Assembly (NCBI GenBank): GCA_021803215.1
Contig: JAJZLV010000016.1
Coordinates: 1-38,440, forward strand
Length of the DNA: 38,440 bases
Reading direction: 5' to 3'
Source of the DNA: Actinomycetes bacterium
GTDB taxonomy: Bacteria > Actinomycetota > Acidimicrobiia > Acidimicrobiales > Bog-793
Shown: one piece after another, positions 31,627 through 38,374 of the stretch
Layout of the letters: the number at the start of each line of letters is the position of its first letter
How positions within the stretch are numbered: the stretch's first letter is position 1
Program-made: the position numbers and the translations under genes
The notes under the pieces: model-generated
The model's database searches: none
Seen by the model: the letters and a program-made list of their open reading frames with translations, nothing else
Told to the model about the DNA's origin: nothing

Positions 31627-32910
31627 CTAGCGCCGCTGGCGCGGCAGGCAGCACTGCTTGTACTTCTTCCCGCTCCCGCAGGGGCAAAGGGCATTGCGCG
31701 GTGCCGTCCTCCACCGCCGGCGCTCGGCCGCCTCGGCGAGCTCGAGCTCGCCCATGACCTCGGCGATCGGACGGCCCCGGAGGCCGAGGCTGCGCATGCG
31801 GACCAGATAAGGAAGGGCGTGCTCGTAGAAGCGCCGATAGCCCGTGCACAGGTAGTTGAGGCCCGCCTCGTGGCCCGGCGCGGTTGCGAAGCGGTCCTTC
31901 GGACACCCTCCGTTGCACAGCGCCAGGACCGAGCAGGATCGGCAGGCTCCCGGAAGGCCGTCCCGCTTGGCCTGCCCGAAGGTCACCTGGCCGAGCGACT
32001 CGACGAGCCTGCCGAGGCCGTCGGCGATCGTGCCGAGGCGATGGGAGGGTGCAACGAAGTGGTCGCAGGAGTAGACGGAGCCATCGTGCTCGAGTGCCAG
32101 GGCCCGACCGCAGCTCTCGGCCATCACACAGAGGTTCGCCGGCTGGCCGCTCACGACGAGCAATGGCTCGAGGAAGTTCTGCACGCCGACCCGCCCGACG
32201 TCGTGCCGTACCCACTCATCGAAGACGGTGCAGAGGAACTCCCCCATGGCCTCAGGCACGACCGACCAGGGGTCCAGCCGGCCACGCTCGTCGCGGCGCA
32301 CGACGGGAAGGAACTGGAGCCAGGTGAGGCCCAGCTCCAGGAAGAACCGATAGGTCTCGAGGGGGTGGCGGACGTTGCGTGCCTGGAGGGAGCAGAGCAC
32401 GTCCGGGTCGATACCGTGCGAGCGGAGCACGCGCAGGCCCCGGAGCGCGCGGTCGTGACTCGACCGCCCTCGCCGGTCGCGCCGGCCCTCGTCATGCAGG
32501 TGGGCAGGCCCGTCCAGGCTGAGGCCGACGAAGAAGCCGTGCTCGGCGAGGAAGGCGCCCCACTTGTCGTCAAGCAGCGTGCCGTTGGTCTGCAGGCTGT
32601 TGAGGCACTGCCAGCCCTCGGGCAGGTACCGCCGCTGGAGCTCGACCGCGAGCCGGTAGAAGTCGAGCCCGGCGAGAGTCGGCTCGCCGCCATGCCACAC
32701 GAAGTGCACGAGGGGACCGGGGCTCGCATCGATGTAGCTCGCCACGTAGGCCTCGAGCACCTCCGGACGCATGCGGAACCGCTCTCCCGGTGGGAAGAGC
32801 GCTCGCTTGTCCAGGTAGTAGCAGTAACCGCAGTCGAGGTTGCAGAGCGGGCCGACGGGCTTGGCCATGACGAGGAACGGCTCGGCCGCCCGCATCGCTT
32901 GCTCGGTCAC
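31627..32910 (-). CDS. Radical SAM protein, anaerobic sulfatase maturase family, with SEC-C tail
   Basis: 427 residues. The radical SAM cluster motif is CNLDCGYC (Cys23, Cys27, Cys30), followed by HFVWHGGEPTLAG. The SPASM region contains the Cys set CVMAESC, YSCDHF, CRSCSVLALCNGGCPKD and YLCTGYRRF, as in anSME enzymes that convert Cys/Ser in sulfatases to formylglycine. The last 20 residues are a SEC-C zinc motif (NALCPCGSGKKYKQCC). No sulfatase is encoded in the window. GTG 32910 is taken as start; an internal ATG at 32895 is possible. Confidence 0.9.
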   Translation of the reverse strand: MTEQAMRAAEPFLVMAKPVGPLCNLDCGYCYYLDKRALFPPGERFRMRPEVLEAYVASYIDASPGPLVHFVWHGGEPTLAGLDFYRLAVELQRRYLPEGWQCLNSLQTNGTLLDDKWGAFLAEHGFFVGLSLDGPAHLHDEGRRDRRGRSSHDRALRGLRVLRSHGIDPDVLCSLQARNVRHPLETYRFFLELGLTWLQFLPVVRRDERGRLDPWSVVPEAMGEFLCTVFDEWVRHDVGRVGVQNFLEPLLVVSGQPANLCVMAESCGRALALEHDGSVYSCDHFVAPSHRLGTIADGLGRLVESLGQVTFGQAKRDGLPGACRSCSVLALCNGGCPKDRFATAPGHEAGLNYLCTGYRRFYEHALPYLVRMRSLGLRGRPIAEVMGELELAEAAERRRWRTAPRNALCPCGSGKKYKQCCLPRQRR

Positions 32911-32946
32911 CTGGCGCGCTCCCCCTTCGGCGCCAGTCTAGGCAAG

Positions 32947-32981
32947 CAAAAGTTGACTTAGTTAGTCGACTTTTGTAATGT
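32947..32981 (+). promoter_or_regulatory. Sulfide:quinone oxidoreductase promoter covered by a palindrome
   Basis: TTGACT (32953-32958), 17 bases, TAATGT (32976-32981) forms a near-consensus promoter. A 29-base inverted repeat, CAAAAGTTGACT-N5-AGTCGACTTTTG (32947-32975; 11 of 12 positions pair), covers the -35 and the entire spacer, ending where the -10 begins. The A+T-rich palindrome contrasts with the surrounding G+C-rich DNA. This is an expected site for an ArsR- or TetR-type repressor. The regulator is not in the window. Confidence 0.7.
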
Positions 32982-33017
32982 TGAGTAAATCAGTCAGATT
33001 TTATGGGAGGAGGGACG

Positions 33018-34211
33018 GTGCGCCACCGGGTCGTCGTCGTCGGCGGGGGAAGTGCTGGGATCACGGTCGCCGCCCGCTTGCGACGGGCGGGCGAGGACGA
33101 CGTCCTTCTTGTGGATCCCACCTCCTGGCACCACTACCAGCCACTCTGGACGCTCGTCGGGGCGGGCGTCCTTTCCATCGCCAGGACCCGACGGCGCCAG
33201 GCCGACCTCGTCCCCAAGGGAGTGGCCTGGGTGCGCGACGCCGCGGTGGAGATCGACGCCGACGCCCGCGTCGTGACGACGGAGGGGGGCCTGCGGATCG
33301 GCTACGAGGTCCTTGTCTTGTGCCCCGGTGTCGAGCTCGCGTTCGACCTCGTCCCGGGTCTCACCGAAGCGATGGCCGGCCCGGACGGCTCGACCAACTA
33401 TGTGGCGTCGCTCGCACCGAAGACTGCCGAGCTGGTCCGCCGCTTCCGGGGCGGACGGGCGCTGTTTTGCGCCCCCGGATCGCCGATCAAGTGCCCGGGC
33501 GCGCCGCAGAAGGCTGCCTATCTGGCCTGCGACCTGTGGCGGCGAAGCGGGGTCCTCGGAAAGGCCGATGTCACCTACGCCACGGGCGCCGGAGGCATCT
33601 TCGGCGTGCCCGAGTTCGCCACTGTCCTCGAAGAGGTCGTGGCGCGCTACGGCATCACGACCCGCTTCTCGACCGAGCTGGTCGAGATCGACCCCGGCGG
33701 CCGCAGGGCGACCTTCGAGACGACGGGGCCCGACGGCAAGAGTCGCACCAGCCTCGACTACGACCTGTTGTGGGCGGCTCCCCCGCAGCGGGCACCCGAG
33801 CTCGTCCGAGACAGCCCGTTGGCGGGCACGAGCCCTTACGGTTGGGTTCCCGTCGACCGTCACAGCTTGCGCCACGTCGACTTCCCAGAGGTCTTCGCGC
33901 TGGGGGACGTCTGCGACGCCCCCACCTCCAAGACCGGGGCGGCCATTCGTGCCCAGGCTCCCGTCGTCGTCGCGAACGTTCTCGCCACCCTGCGCGGGGA
34001 GGAGCTCGCCGGGCGCTACGACGGCTACTCGGCCTGCCCCTTCACCACGGCACGCGGCAGGATGCTTCTCGCCGAGTTCGACTACAGCCTTGCGCCGCAT
34101 CCGACCCTGCCACTGATCGATACCAGGCGCGAGCGCTACGACATGTGGCTTTTGAAGCGCTACGGTCTGCCCGCTTTCTATTGGAACCTCATGCTGCGCG
34201 GCCTGGCCTGA
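33018..34211 (+). CDS. sqr: Type II sulfide:quinone oxidoreductase
   Basis: 397-residue FAD enzyme that oxidises sulfide and passes electrons to quinone. The dinucleotide-binding motif GGGSAG is at 9-14; PIKCPGAPQKAAYL (Cys159) and YDGYSACPFTTARGRMLLAEF (Cys340) match the two redox-cysteine regions of the human SQOR/yeast Hmt2 type, and the C-terminal FYWNLMLRG also matches. It therefore belongs to the mitochondrial-like type II group rather than to the sulfur-bacterial type I enzymes. GTG 33018 is chosen over ATG 33003 because GGAGGAGG lies between them at good spacing. Divergent from the radical SAM gene. Confidence 0.9.
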   Translation: MRHRVVVVGGGSAGITVAARLRRAGEDDVLLVDPTSWHHYQPLWTLVGAGVLSIARTRRRQADLVPKGVAWVRDAAVEIDADARVVTTEGGLRIGYEVLVLCPGVELAFDLVPGLTEAMAGPDGSTNYVASLAPKTAELVRRFRGGRALFCAPGSPIKCPGAPQKAAYLACDLWRRSGVLGKADVTYATGAGGIFGVPEFATVLEEVVARYGITTRFSTELVEIDPGGRRATFETTGPDGKSRTSLDYDLLWAAPPQRAPELVRDSPLAGTSPYGWVPVDRHSLRHVDFPEVFALGDVCDAPTSKTGAAIRAQAPVVVANVLATLRGEELAGRYDGYSACPFTTARGRMLLAEFDYSLAPHPTLPLIDTRRERYDMWLLKRYGLPAFYWNLMLRGLA

Positions 34212-34232
34212 AGCTCGCCGGCGCGCCGAGCG

Positions 34233-34253
34233 GCGCCGGGAGGCTTCCGGCGC
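34233..34253 (+). terminator. Hairpin after the sulfide oxidoreductase gene
   Basis: GCGCCGG, seven-base loop, CCGGCGC, 21 bases after the stop, in the gap between convergent genes. No U-run. Confidence 0.35.
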
Positions 34254-34385
34254 GAGGCGCCGTACCAGCCTCGCCGCGTGCCGAGGATGGGCGCGCTCTC
34301 GGGCGCGGGACCGGGCCGAGGCGAGGCGGGTGCTCCCGCTCGCCCCAGCCGCGCAACGGAGAGCCAGGGACAGCTGCCGGCGGCC

Positions 34386-34820
34386 TCACGCGGCCGTCAG
34401 CTGTGCAGGCTGGCCTCCGGTCGTGATCGCCACCTTCCGGGGCTTGGCCGACTCGGCGAGTGGGATCGTGACGGTGAGGACGCCGTCCTCGTAGCTCGCC
34501 TCGACATGCTCGTCATCGAGCCCGTGGCCCAAGAAGAGCTCGCGGGCGAAGCTGCCCTGCGGGCGCTCGGAGATCAACACGTCGGCCCCTTCTCTGTCCC
34601 CGAAGGAGCGCTCAGCCTTCACGCTGAGCACGTCTCTCTCGAGCGAGCACTCGATCGACTGCGGGTCGACACCTGGGAGGTCGATCTGGACGACGACCCG
34701 GTCGCCGCGGCGATAGGCGTCCACGGGCAGGACCGCGCGTCCCAGTGAGTCGGGCGCTCCCCACACGGCCTGGAAGAGGCGCTCGAAGTCAGAGAACGGG
34801 TCGGTTCGCATGAGCATCAT
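34386..34820 (-). CDS. Small heat-shock protein, Hsp20 family
   Basis: 144-residue alpha-crystallin-type chaperone. It begins with a short N-terminal arm (DPFSDFERLFQAV), then the alpha-crystallin domain (VVVQIDLPGVDPQSIECSLERDVLSVKAERS, GSFARELFLGHGLDDEHVEASYEDGVLTVTIPL), with the conserved GVLTV motif, and ends with a short tail lacking a clear IXI motif. It prevents aggregation of unfolding proteins. ATG 34820 is preferred; GGAGG lies about six bases upstream, and the GTG at 34823 is too close to it. No CIRCE or HAIR operator was recognised. Confidence 0.95.
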   Translation of the reverse strand: MMLMRTDPFSDFERLFQAVWGAPDSLGRAVLPVDAYRRGDRVVVQIDLPGVDPQSIECSLERDVLSVKAERSFGDREGADVLISERPQGSFARELFLGHGLDDEHVEASYEDGVLTVTIPLAESAKPRKVAITTGGQPAQLTAA

Positions 34821-34864
34821 CACTCACCTCCACCTTTGCTCGATTGGGTGTCTGTCGGTGTGCT

Positions 34865-34883
34865 CGAGGCCCAGCGGGCCTCG
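34865..34883 (-). promoter_or_regulatory. Short hairpin upstream of hsp20
   Basis: CGAGGCCC-AGC-GGGCCTCG, perfect 8-bp arms with a three-base loop, 45-63 bases before the hsp20 start. It could be an RNA structure in the leader or an operator. Confidence 0.35.
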
Positions 34884-35263
34884 TCGATCTTGACAATGCG
34901 CGACGAGGCTCTTCTATTTCCGGACGAGTGGCTGGTCTCCCGGCTCTCGGCGCCGGAGGTGGCGCCCCGCACAGGCCGTCGCCTGGGGCCCGTTGGCGCG
35001 CGAGCACCTACAGACGGAGGCCTGCGAGGACAGGGCAGCGTCGTCGCTCGCCACCACCCCGCCGGGGCATCGAGTGCTCGACAGGCAAGACCTCGATGGA
35101 GGCGCCTCTCCCGGCCAGGAGAGACCGAGGAGCGATACCGAGTACCCCCGCTGACCTCGGCTCGGCTCGCGGGGCTGTCGGCTCGGCGCTCGCGGGGAGA
35201 GCTGCAATGCGTCCGAGCAGGCGAGGAACCGGCAGGAGCTCTGCGCCGCCCCGCTGCCCGAGC

Positions 35264-35308
35264 GGCTCTCGAGCATGTCAAAAGAGGCCCGCGACCTGCT
35301 CGAGAGCC
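35264..35308 (-). terminator. Perfect 12-bp inverted repeat after the STAS/ANTAR operon
   Basis: GGCTCTCGAGCA (35264-35275) and TGCTCGAGAGCC (35297-35308) with a 21-base loop, 60 bases after the last stop of the minus-strand operon. It may terminate the operon or stabilise the mRNA end. No U-run follows. Confidence 0.45.
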
Positions 35309-35367
35309 ACCATCCTCGCGCCTGGCGACGGCGGTCCGCAGCCGCCTGGGCCGGCTCGCGGAACCTC

Positions 35368-35634
35368 TCAGGAGCCGCCGAGCTGGTGGAAGTACGGCAC
35401 GGCGCCAGACTGGCCGAGACCGACCGCGTGGTCGTTGATCGCCTGGGCCAAGCAGTCGTACTGGTCGGGCTCGAGCGCCTGCCGGCCGGCCAGCAGATCG
35501 TCGACCACACCGGGAAGCTCCGAGCCGCCCGCTGTCACGTAGCCACGCCAGAGATCGTCTGCACCCAGGCCAGCACCTTGCATCGCACCGCCGAGCGTCT
35601 GGCGCATGAGCGCCTGGAGCTGTGGGCTGCTCAT
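35368..35634 (-). CDS. Small protein of unknown function after the ANTAR gene
   Basis: 88 residues, acidic to neutral, soluble, not recognised (begins MSSPQLQALMRQTLGG; ends VPYFHQLGGS). The ATG overlaps the ANTAR gene stop as ATGA, and its amino-acid composition is balanced, both of which support a real gene. Co-transcription with STAS and ANTAR proteins suggests a role in the same signalling pathway. Confidence 0.7.
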   Translation of the reverse strand: MSSPQLQALMRQTLGGAMQGAGLGADDLWRGYVTAGGSELPGVVDDLLAGRQALEPDQYDCLAQAINDHAVGLGQSGAVPYFHQLGGS

Positions 35635-36401
35635 GGCAGCTCGCCGCTCTCGACAAGGCCCTGGGCCACGTCGCGCAGCTTGCGGTTGGTGCGCTGCGAC
35701 GTCTCGCGAAGCAGGGCGAAGGCCTTCTCCGAGCTGATGGAGCGTCGGGCCATCAACAGGCCTTTCGCCTGGCCGATGAGATCCCGGCTCTCGAGGGCGT
35801 CCTTCAGGTGCGCAGCGACCAGCTCGAGGCGGGCGAAGGCCACCGCGTTGGCGACGACGAGGCTCGAGTCGTCGATCACGGGACGGAGCTCTCCGCTCAG
35901 CCCGGATCGGAGCCCTCCTCGGAGGTAGAACGTGAGCGCCGCCCCGACCGGCTCAGCATCGAGGGGCACTGCCAGGATCGCGGCGATCTCGGCCCTTCGC
36001 GCCGCCATCATGAGCTTTGGCCATCGCTGCTCTTCCCCAAGATCCGCGATAACGACCGGGCTCCCGCCGGTGATCGCCTCGAAGGCAGGCCCACCTGCGA
36101 CAGCGGACTGGAGGGGCTCTAGAGGCTCCGCCGCCGCCGTCGCGGCGCGTAGCTCGCCTCCCCATCCCGTCCGCAGCACGACCAGGCCGACGCCCCGGAC
36201 GAGCGGGCGCAGACGGGTCTCGGCAGAACGGACGACGGTGTCGAGCACACTCGCAAGCGGGGTCGCGTGGTAGGCGACGCGGAGCAGCTCGACCCCGGAG
36301 TCACCGATCCGGCCGTCCCGACTGGACGACCCGCCCTCCGTCGCTGGCCGATCGGGGCTCTGAGGGTAGCTCTCTGCCCGCAAAGAGGCGCCTCGTCGCA
36401 T
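35631..36401 (-). CDS. GAF-ANTAR RNA-binding regulator
   Basis: 256 residues. An N-terminal GAF-like sensory domain (about residues 38-180) is followed by an ANTAR domain, DALESRDLIGQAKGLLMARRSISSEKAFALLRETSQRTNRKLRDVAQGLV split over three helices (about 200-250), which binds paired hairpins in mRNA leaders and prevents termination. Its RNA targets are not known; the structured non-coding stretches in this window are candidates only. ATG 36401 lies four bases after the STAS stop and its own stop overlaps the next gene. Confidence 0.92.
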   Translation of the reverse strand: MRRGASLRAESYPQSPDRPATEGGSSSRDGRIGDSGVELLRVAYHATPLASVLDTVVRSAETRLRPLVRGVGLVVLRTGWGGELRAATAAAEPLEPLQSAVAGGPAFEAITGGSPVVIADLGEEQRWPKLMMAARRAEIAAILAVPLDAEPVGAALTFYLRGGLRSGLSGELRPVIDDSSLVVANAVAFARLELVAAHLKDALESRDLIGQAKGLLMARRSISSEKAFALLRETSQRTNRKLRDVAQGLVESGELP

Positions 36402-36405
36402 CGTG

Positions 36406-36960
36406 TCACTCGTCGAAGAGGATCGGAGTCAAAGAGAGGATCTTCTTCTGCTGGGCGCTGGCGCCGACTACTCGGACGGAACCGCCGTTCGCCGACAGCT
36501 CGTTCGTCAAGGTCACGAGCGGAGCCACACCGGCGCAATCGAGGAATCTGAGAAAGTCCATGTGCACCACGACCTGCTTTGCCGCCCCCTTGGCAATGGA
36601 GTCCAGCTCCCCGAGGATACGGCTCCTCGTCGCGATGTCCAGCTCTCCCACGAGGAAGAGATGGACTGCGCCGTGGTGGCGCTCGACCCATGCCGAAACC
36701 TCCGGCGGGGCCGACAGAAGGTCGTTCACGAGATCGACGACGGCCGTCGCAGCCATCTGCGCCCGGGCCACCGACGCCGAGAGGCGCTCGGCGGAATCGT
36801 GATCGGACGACCACTGCTCTTCGAGGAGCGACCGTCGCAGCGCCTCTTGGATCGTCGCGATCTGTCGCAGGCCATCGACGAGGACGTTGCGCTCCTCTCG
36901 CAGACGCCGGACGAGCGAGAGCTCGGGAGCAGCCCCTTCGAGGTCGCTGTAGTCGTGCAC
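36406..36960 (-). CDS. STAS-domain (anti-sigma antagonist-like) protein lacking the phosphoserine
   Basis: 184 residues: an N-terminal helical region (about 1-90) with heptad-like repeats, then a STAS domain (about 97-184; VHLFLVGELDIATRSRIL). In SpoIIAA-like proteins the segment corresponding to D-S-S-G is phosphorylated by an anti-sigma kinase; here it reads D141-C-A-G144, so the serine is lost. GTG 36960 has GGAGGAG nine bases upstream; the frame is open further but without similarity. First gene of the STAS, GAF-ANTAR, small-protein operon. Confidence 0.85.
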   Translation of the reverse strand: MHDYSDLEGAAPELSLVRRLREERNVLVDGLRQIATIQEALRRSLLEEQWSSDHDSAERLSASVARAQMAATAVVDLVNDLLSAPPEVSAWVERHHGAVHLFLVGELDIATRSRILGELDSIAKGAAKQVVVHMDFLRFLDCAGVAPLVTLTNELSANGGSVRVVGASAQQKKILSLTPILFDE

Positions 36961-37109
36961 TGGGCGAGTCTCCTCCGCGCAACTCGAACCGAACAGGGTG
37001 TGGGCGGGCGGTGAGGCGCGGACAGCGCCAGCGCGAGGTGCGCGAGAAGATCCGGACATCGCGTACGAGCGAAAGCGCTGCGAGGGGCACCTCGACGAGC
37101 GCGCAGCCC

Positions 37110-37136
37110 ACCCTAGGCGGTCGGCTGCGAGTTCAA
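37110..37136 (-). promoter_or_regulatory. Candidate promoter of the STAS/ANTAR operon
   Basis: On the minus strand TTGAAC (37131-37136), 15 bases, TAGGGT (37110-37115). It would give a leader of about 145 bases before the GTG at 36960. Confidence 0.45.
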
Positions 37137-37145
37137 CCGACGAAG

Positions 37146-37162
37146 CCGCGAATCTATCGCGG
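37146..37162 (-). promoter_or_regulatory. Palindrome over a second -10-like box
   Basis: CCGCGA-ATCTA-TCGCGG, perfect 6-bp arms. On the minus strand it contains TAGATT (37151-37156), a TAnnnT box upstream of the first promoter. Confidence 0.35.
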
Positions 37163-37333
37163 TCTCGGCCCGAGATGGGTGCGCCCCCTCGCCGATTGAG
37201 GCACCTCACTCCGAGCCTGGCAAGACGAGGAAGGACGTGGCGTGACCAGAGGGTGCCGCGCCGCGGGAATAGCCAGGCCAGCCCCCGTTGTTCGGTCGGT
37301 TGGCGCAGCCGAGAGGTGGCTCCCGGCGGCGTC

Positions 37334-37348
37334 ACGTTCACCGAACGT
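37334..37348 (+). promoter_or_regulatory. Inverted repeat upstream of the DoxX gene
   Basis: ACGTTC-ACC-GAACGT, perfect 6-bp arms, 22 bases before the ATG at 37371 and just ahead of the ribosome site AAAGGAGG. Possible site for a TetR- or MarR-type repressor. Confidence 0.4.
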
Positions 37349-37370
37349 TAGGCAACAAAGGAGGTAGAAG

Positions 37371-37922
37371 ATGGCACTGGGCATCCTCATCCTGCGCCTG
37401 GCGGTCGCGCTGGTCGCCGTGGCGCACGGGACCCAGAAGCTGTTCGGTTGGTTCTCCGGGGGCGGACTCGAGTCGACGGGCCGCTCGTTCGAGGAGATCG
37501 GTCTCCGGCCGGGCCGTCTGCACGCGCTCATTGCAGGGCTTGCCGAGGTAGTGGGCGGCGTCCTTTTGGCGACGGGTCTGCTCACCCCGCTCGGAGTGGC
37601 AGCCATCGTCGGCGTGATGGCTGCTGCGGTGGGACTCGTGCATCTGCGCAACGGCTTTTTCGCCAAGTCGGGCGGTTACGAGTACCCGCTCCTCATCGGG
37701 CTGGCCGCCCTCGCCATCGGTTTCGTGGGACCTGGCGCCTGGTCGCTCGACCATGTGATCGGCTGGTCGCTCTGGGGCCTGAGCTGGGGGTTCGGGGCGC
37801 TTGGGCTTGGACTCGTCGGGGCAGACGCCGTCGCCCTGCTGCGCCGGCTCGCCTCACGGTCAAGGAGCCTCGCCACGGTGGACCGCCTCGACCGTTCGGG
37901 TCACCGGCGACTGGCGGCGTGA
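37371..37922 (+). CDS. DoxX-family membrane protein
   Basis: 183 residues, four transmembrane helices. The N-terminal LRLAVALVAVAHGTQKLFGWFSGGG, with the conserved HG-x-QK-L motif, and the GLAEVVGGVLLATGLLTPLG helix are typical of DoxX/YphA-type proteins. Some family members form redox complexes with thiosulfate or mycothiol enzymes; the role here is not known. The ribosome site AAAGGAGG is nearly ideal. It has its own upstream palindrome. Confidence 0.9.
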   Translation: MALGILILRLAVALVAVAHGTQKLFGWFSGGGLESTGRSFEEIGLRPGRLHALIAGLAEVVGGVLLATGLLTPLGVAAIVGVMAAAVGLVHLRNGFFAKSGGYEYPLLIGLAALAIGFVGPGAWSLDHVIGWSLWGLSWGFGALGLGLVGADAVALLRRLASRSRSLATVDRLDRSGHRRLAA

Positions 37923-37946
37923 CGGGTCAGCTGATGGCCCTTCGCT

Positions 37947-37988
37947 GAGGTCGTGCAGGCTCCGGCCCGCTTAGGAGCCGCACGGCCT
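37947..37988 (+). terminator. Bulged hairpin after the DoxX gene
   Basis: GAGG-T-CGTGC-A-GGCTCC pairs with GGAGCC-GCACG-G-CCTC around a ten-base loop, 25 bases after the stop. One bulged A and one mismatch. Confidence 0.5.
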
Positions 37989-38361
37989 CGGCCCCTCTGG
38001 CAGCGGTTCTAGCCTGCTCAGTGGTCTCGCGCCCTCGACGCTCTGCAGCCTTGGCAAGGTCGCCGATCGGTCGCGAGGCGCCGGTGGGGGTGGCTGAGCC
38101 GGGCGGGACAGCCGAACAGACCGGCAGCCCGGCGAGCTCGGAGCAACGGATCCGACGCCGCAGGAGAGGACCCCCGACAAGGGTGCAGCGTGAGTGTTCA
38201 CCATCGCTCACTCGGCTGCAACGGCTGCTGGGCCTGGAGAGAAGGAGCCGCAGGTGCGCCACGAGGAGCGCCCCAGCCCCTCTGGGCCAAAGACGCCGAA
38301 CGAGCCCGCCGTGGGCATGACCAGCTGCCTGGCCCGGGCGGAGCCAAGGCAAGAGAGCTGG

Positions 38362-38367
38362 TAGCCT
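38362..38367 (+). promoter_or_regulatory. Leaderless -10 box TAGCCT
   Basis: TAGCCT is followed by seven bases and a TTG at 38375, the same layout as the other leaderless genes in the window. Confidence 0.45.
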
Positions 38368-38374
38368 TCCCGCC

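Larger units (their letters stand above)
34821..35367. other. Intergenic region without a supported gene
   Basis: About 550 bases before hsp20 and after the small gene at 35368. Several overlapping open frames exist on both strands, but all are Arg/Ser/Pro-rich and lack recognisable features. Contents worth noting: a hairpin at 34865-34883 in the hsp20 upstream region, and a perfect 12-bp inverted repeat at 35264-35308. Confidence 0.5.
36961..37370. other. Divergent intergenic region, promoters only
   Basis: About 410 bases between the STAS operon (minus) and the DoxX gene (plus). No gene supported. It contains two possible promoters for the STAS operon and an inverted repeat before doxX. 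Confidence 0.5.
37923..38374. other. Intergenic region with terminator, otherwise nothing recognised
   Basis: About 450 bases after the DoxX gene. A bulged hairpin near 37947-37988 is the only structure I can describe; open frames on both strands are featureless and compositionally unlike the neighbouring genes. Confidence 0.45.

Noticed and set aside
34821-34900. CIRCE or HspR (HAIR) operator upstream of hsp20
   Set aside because: No TTAGCACTC or CTTGAGT-type inverted repeat found; only a different hairpin.
34820-35656. 278-codon minus-strand frame across the gap before hsp20
   Set aside because: Arg/Ser/Pro-rich, overlaps two supported genes in other frames, no features.
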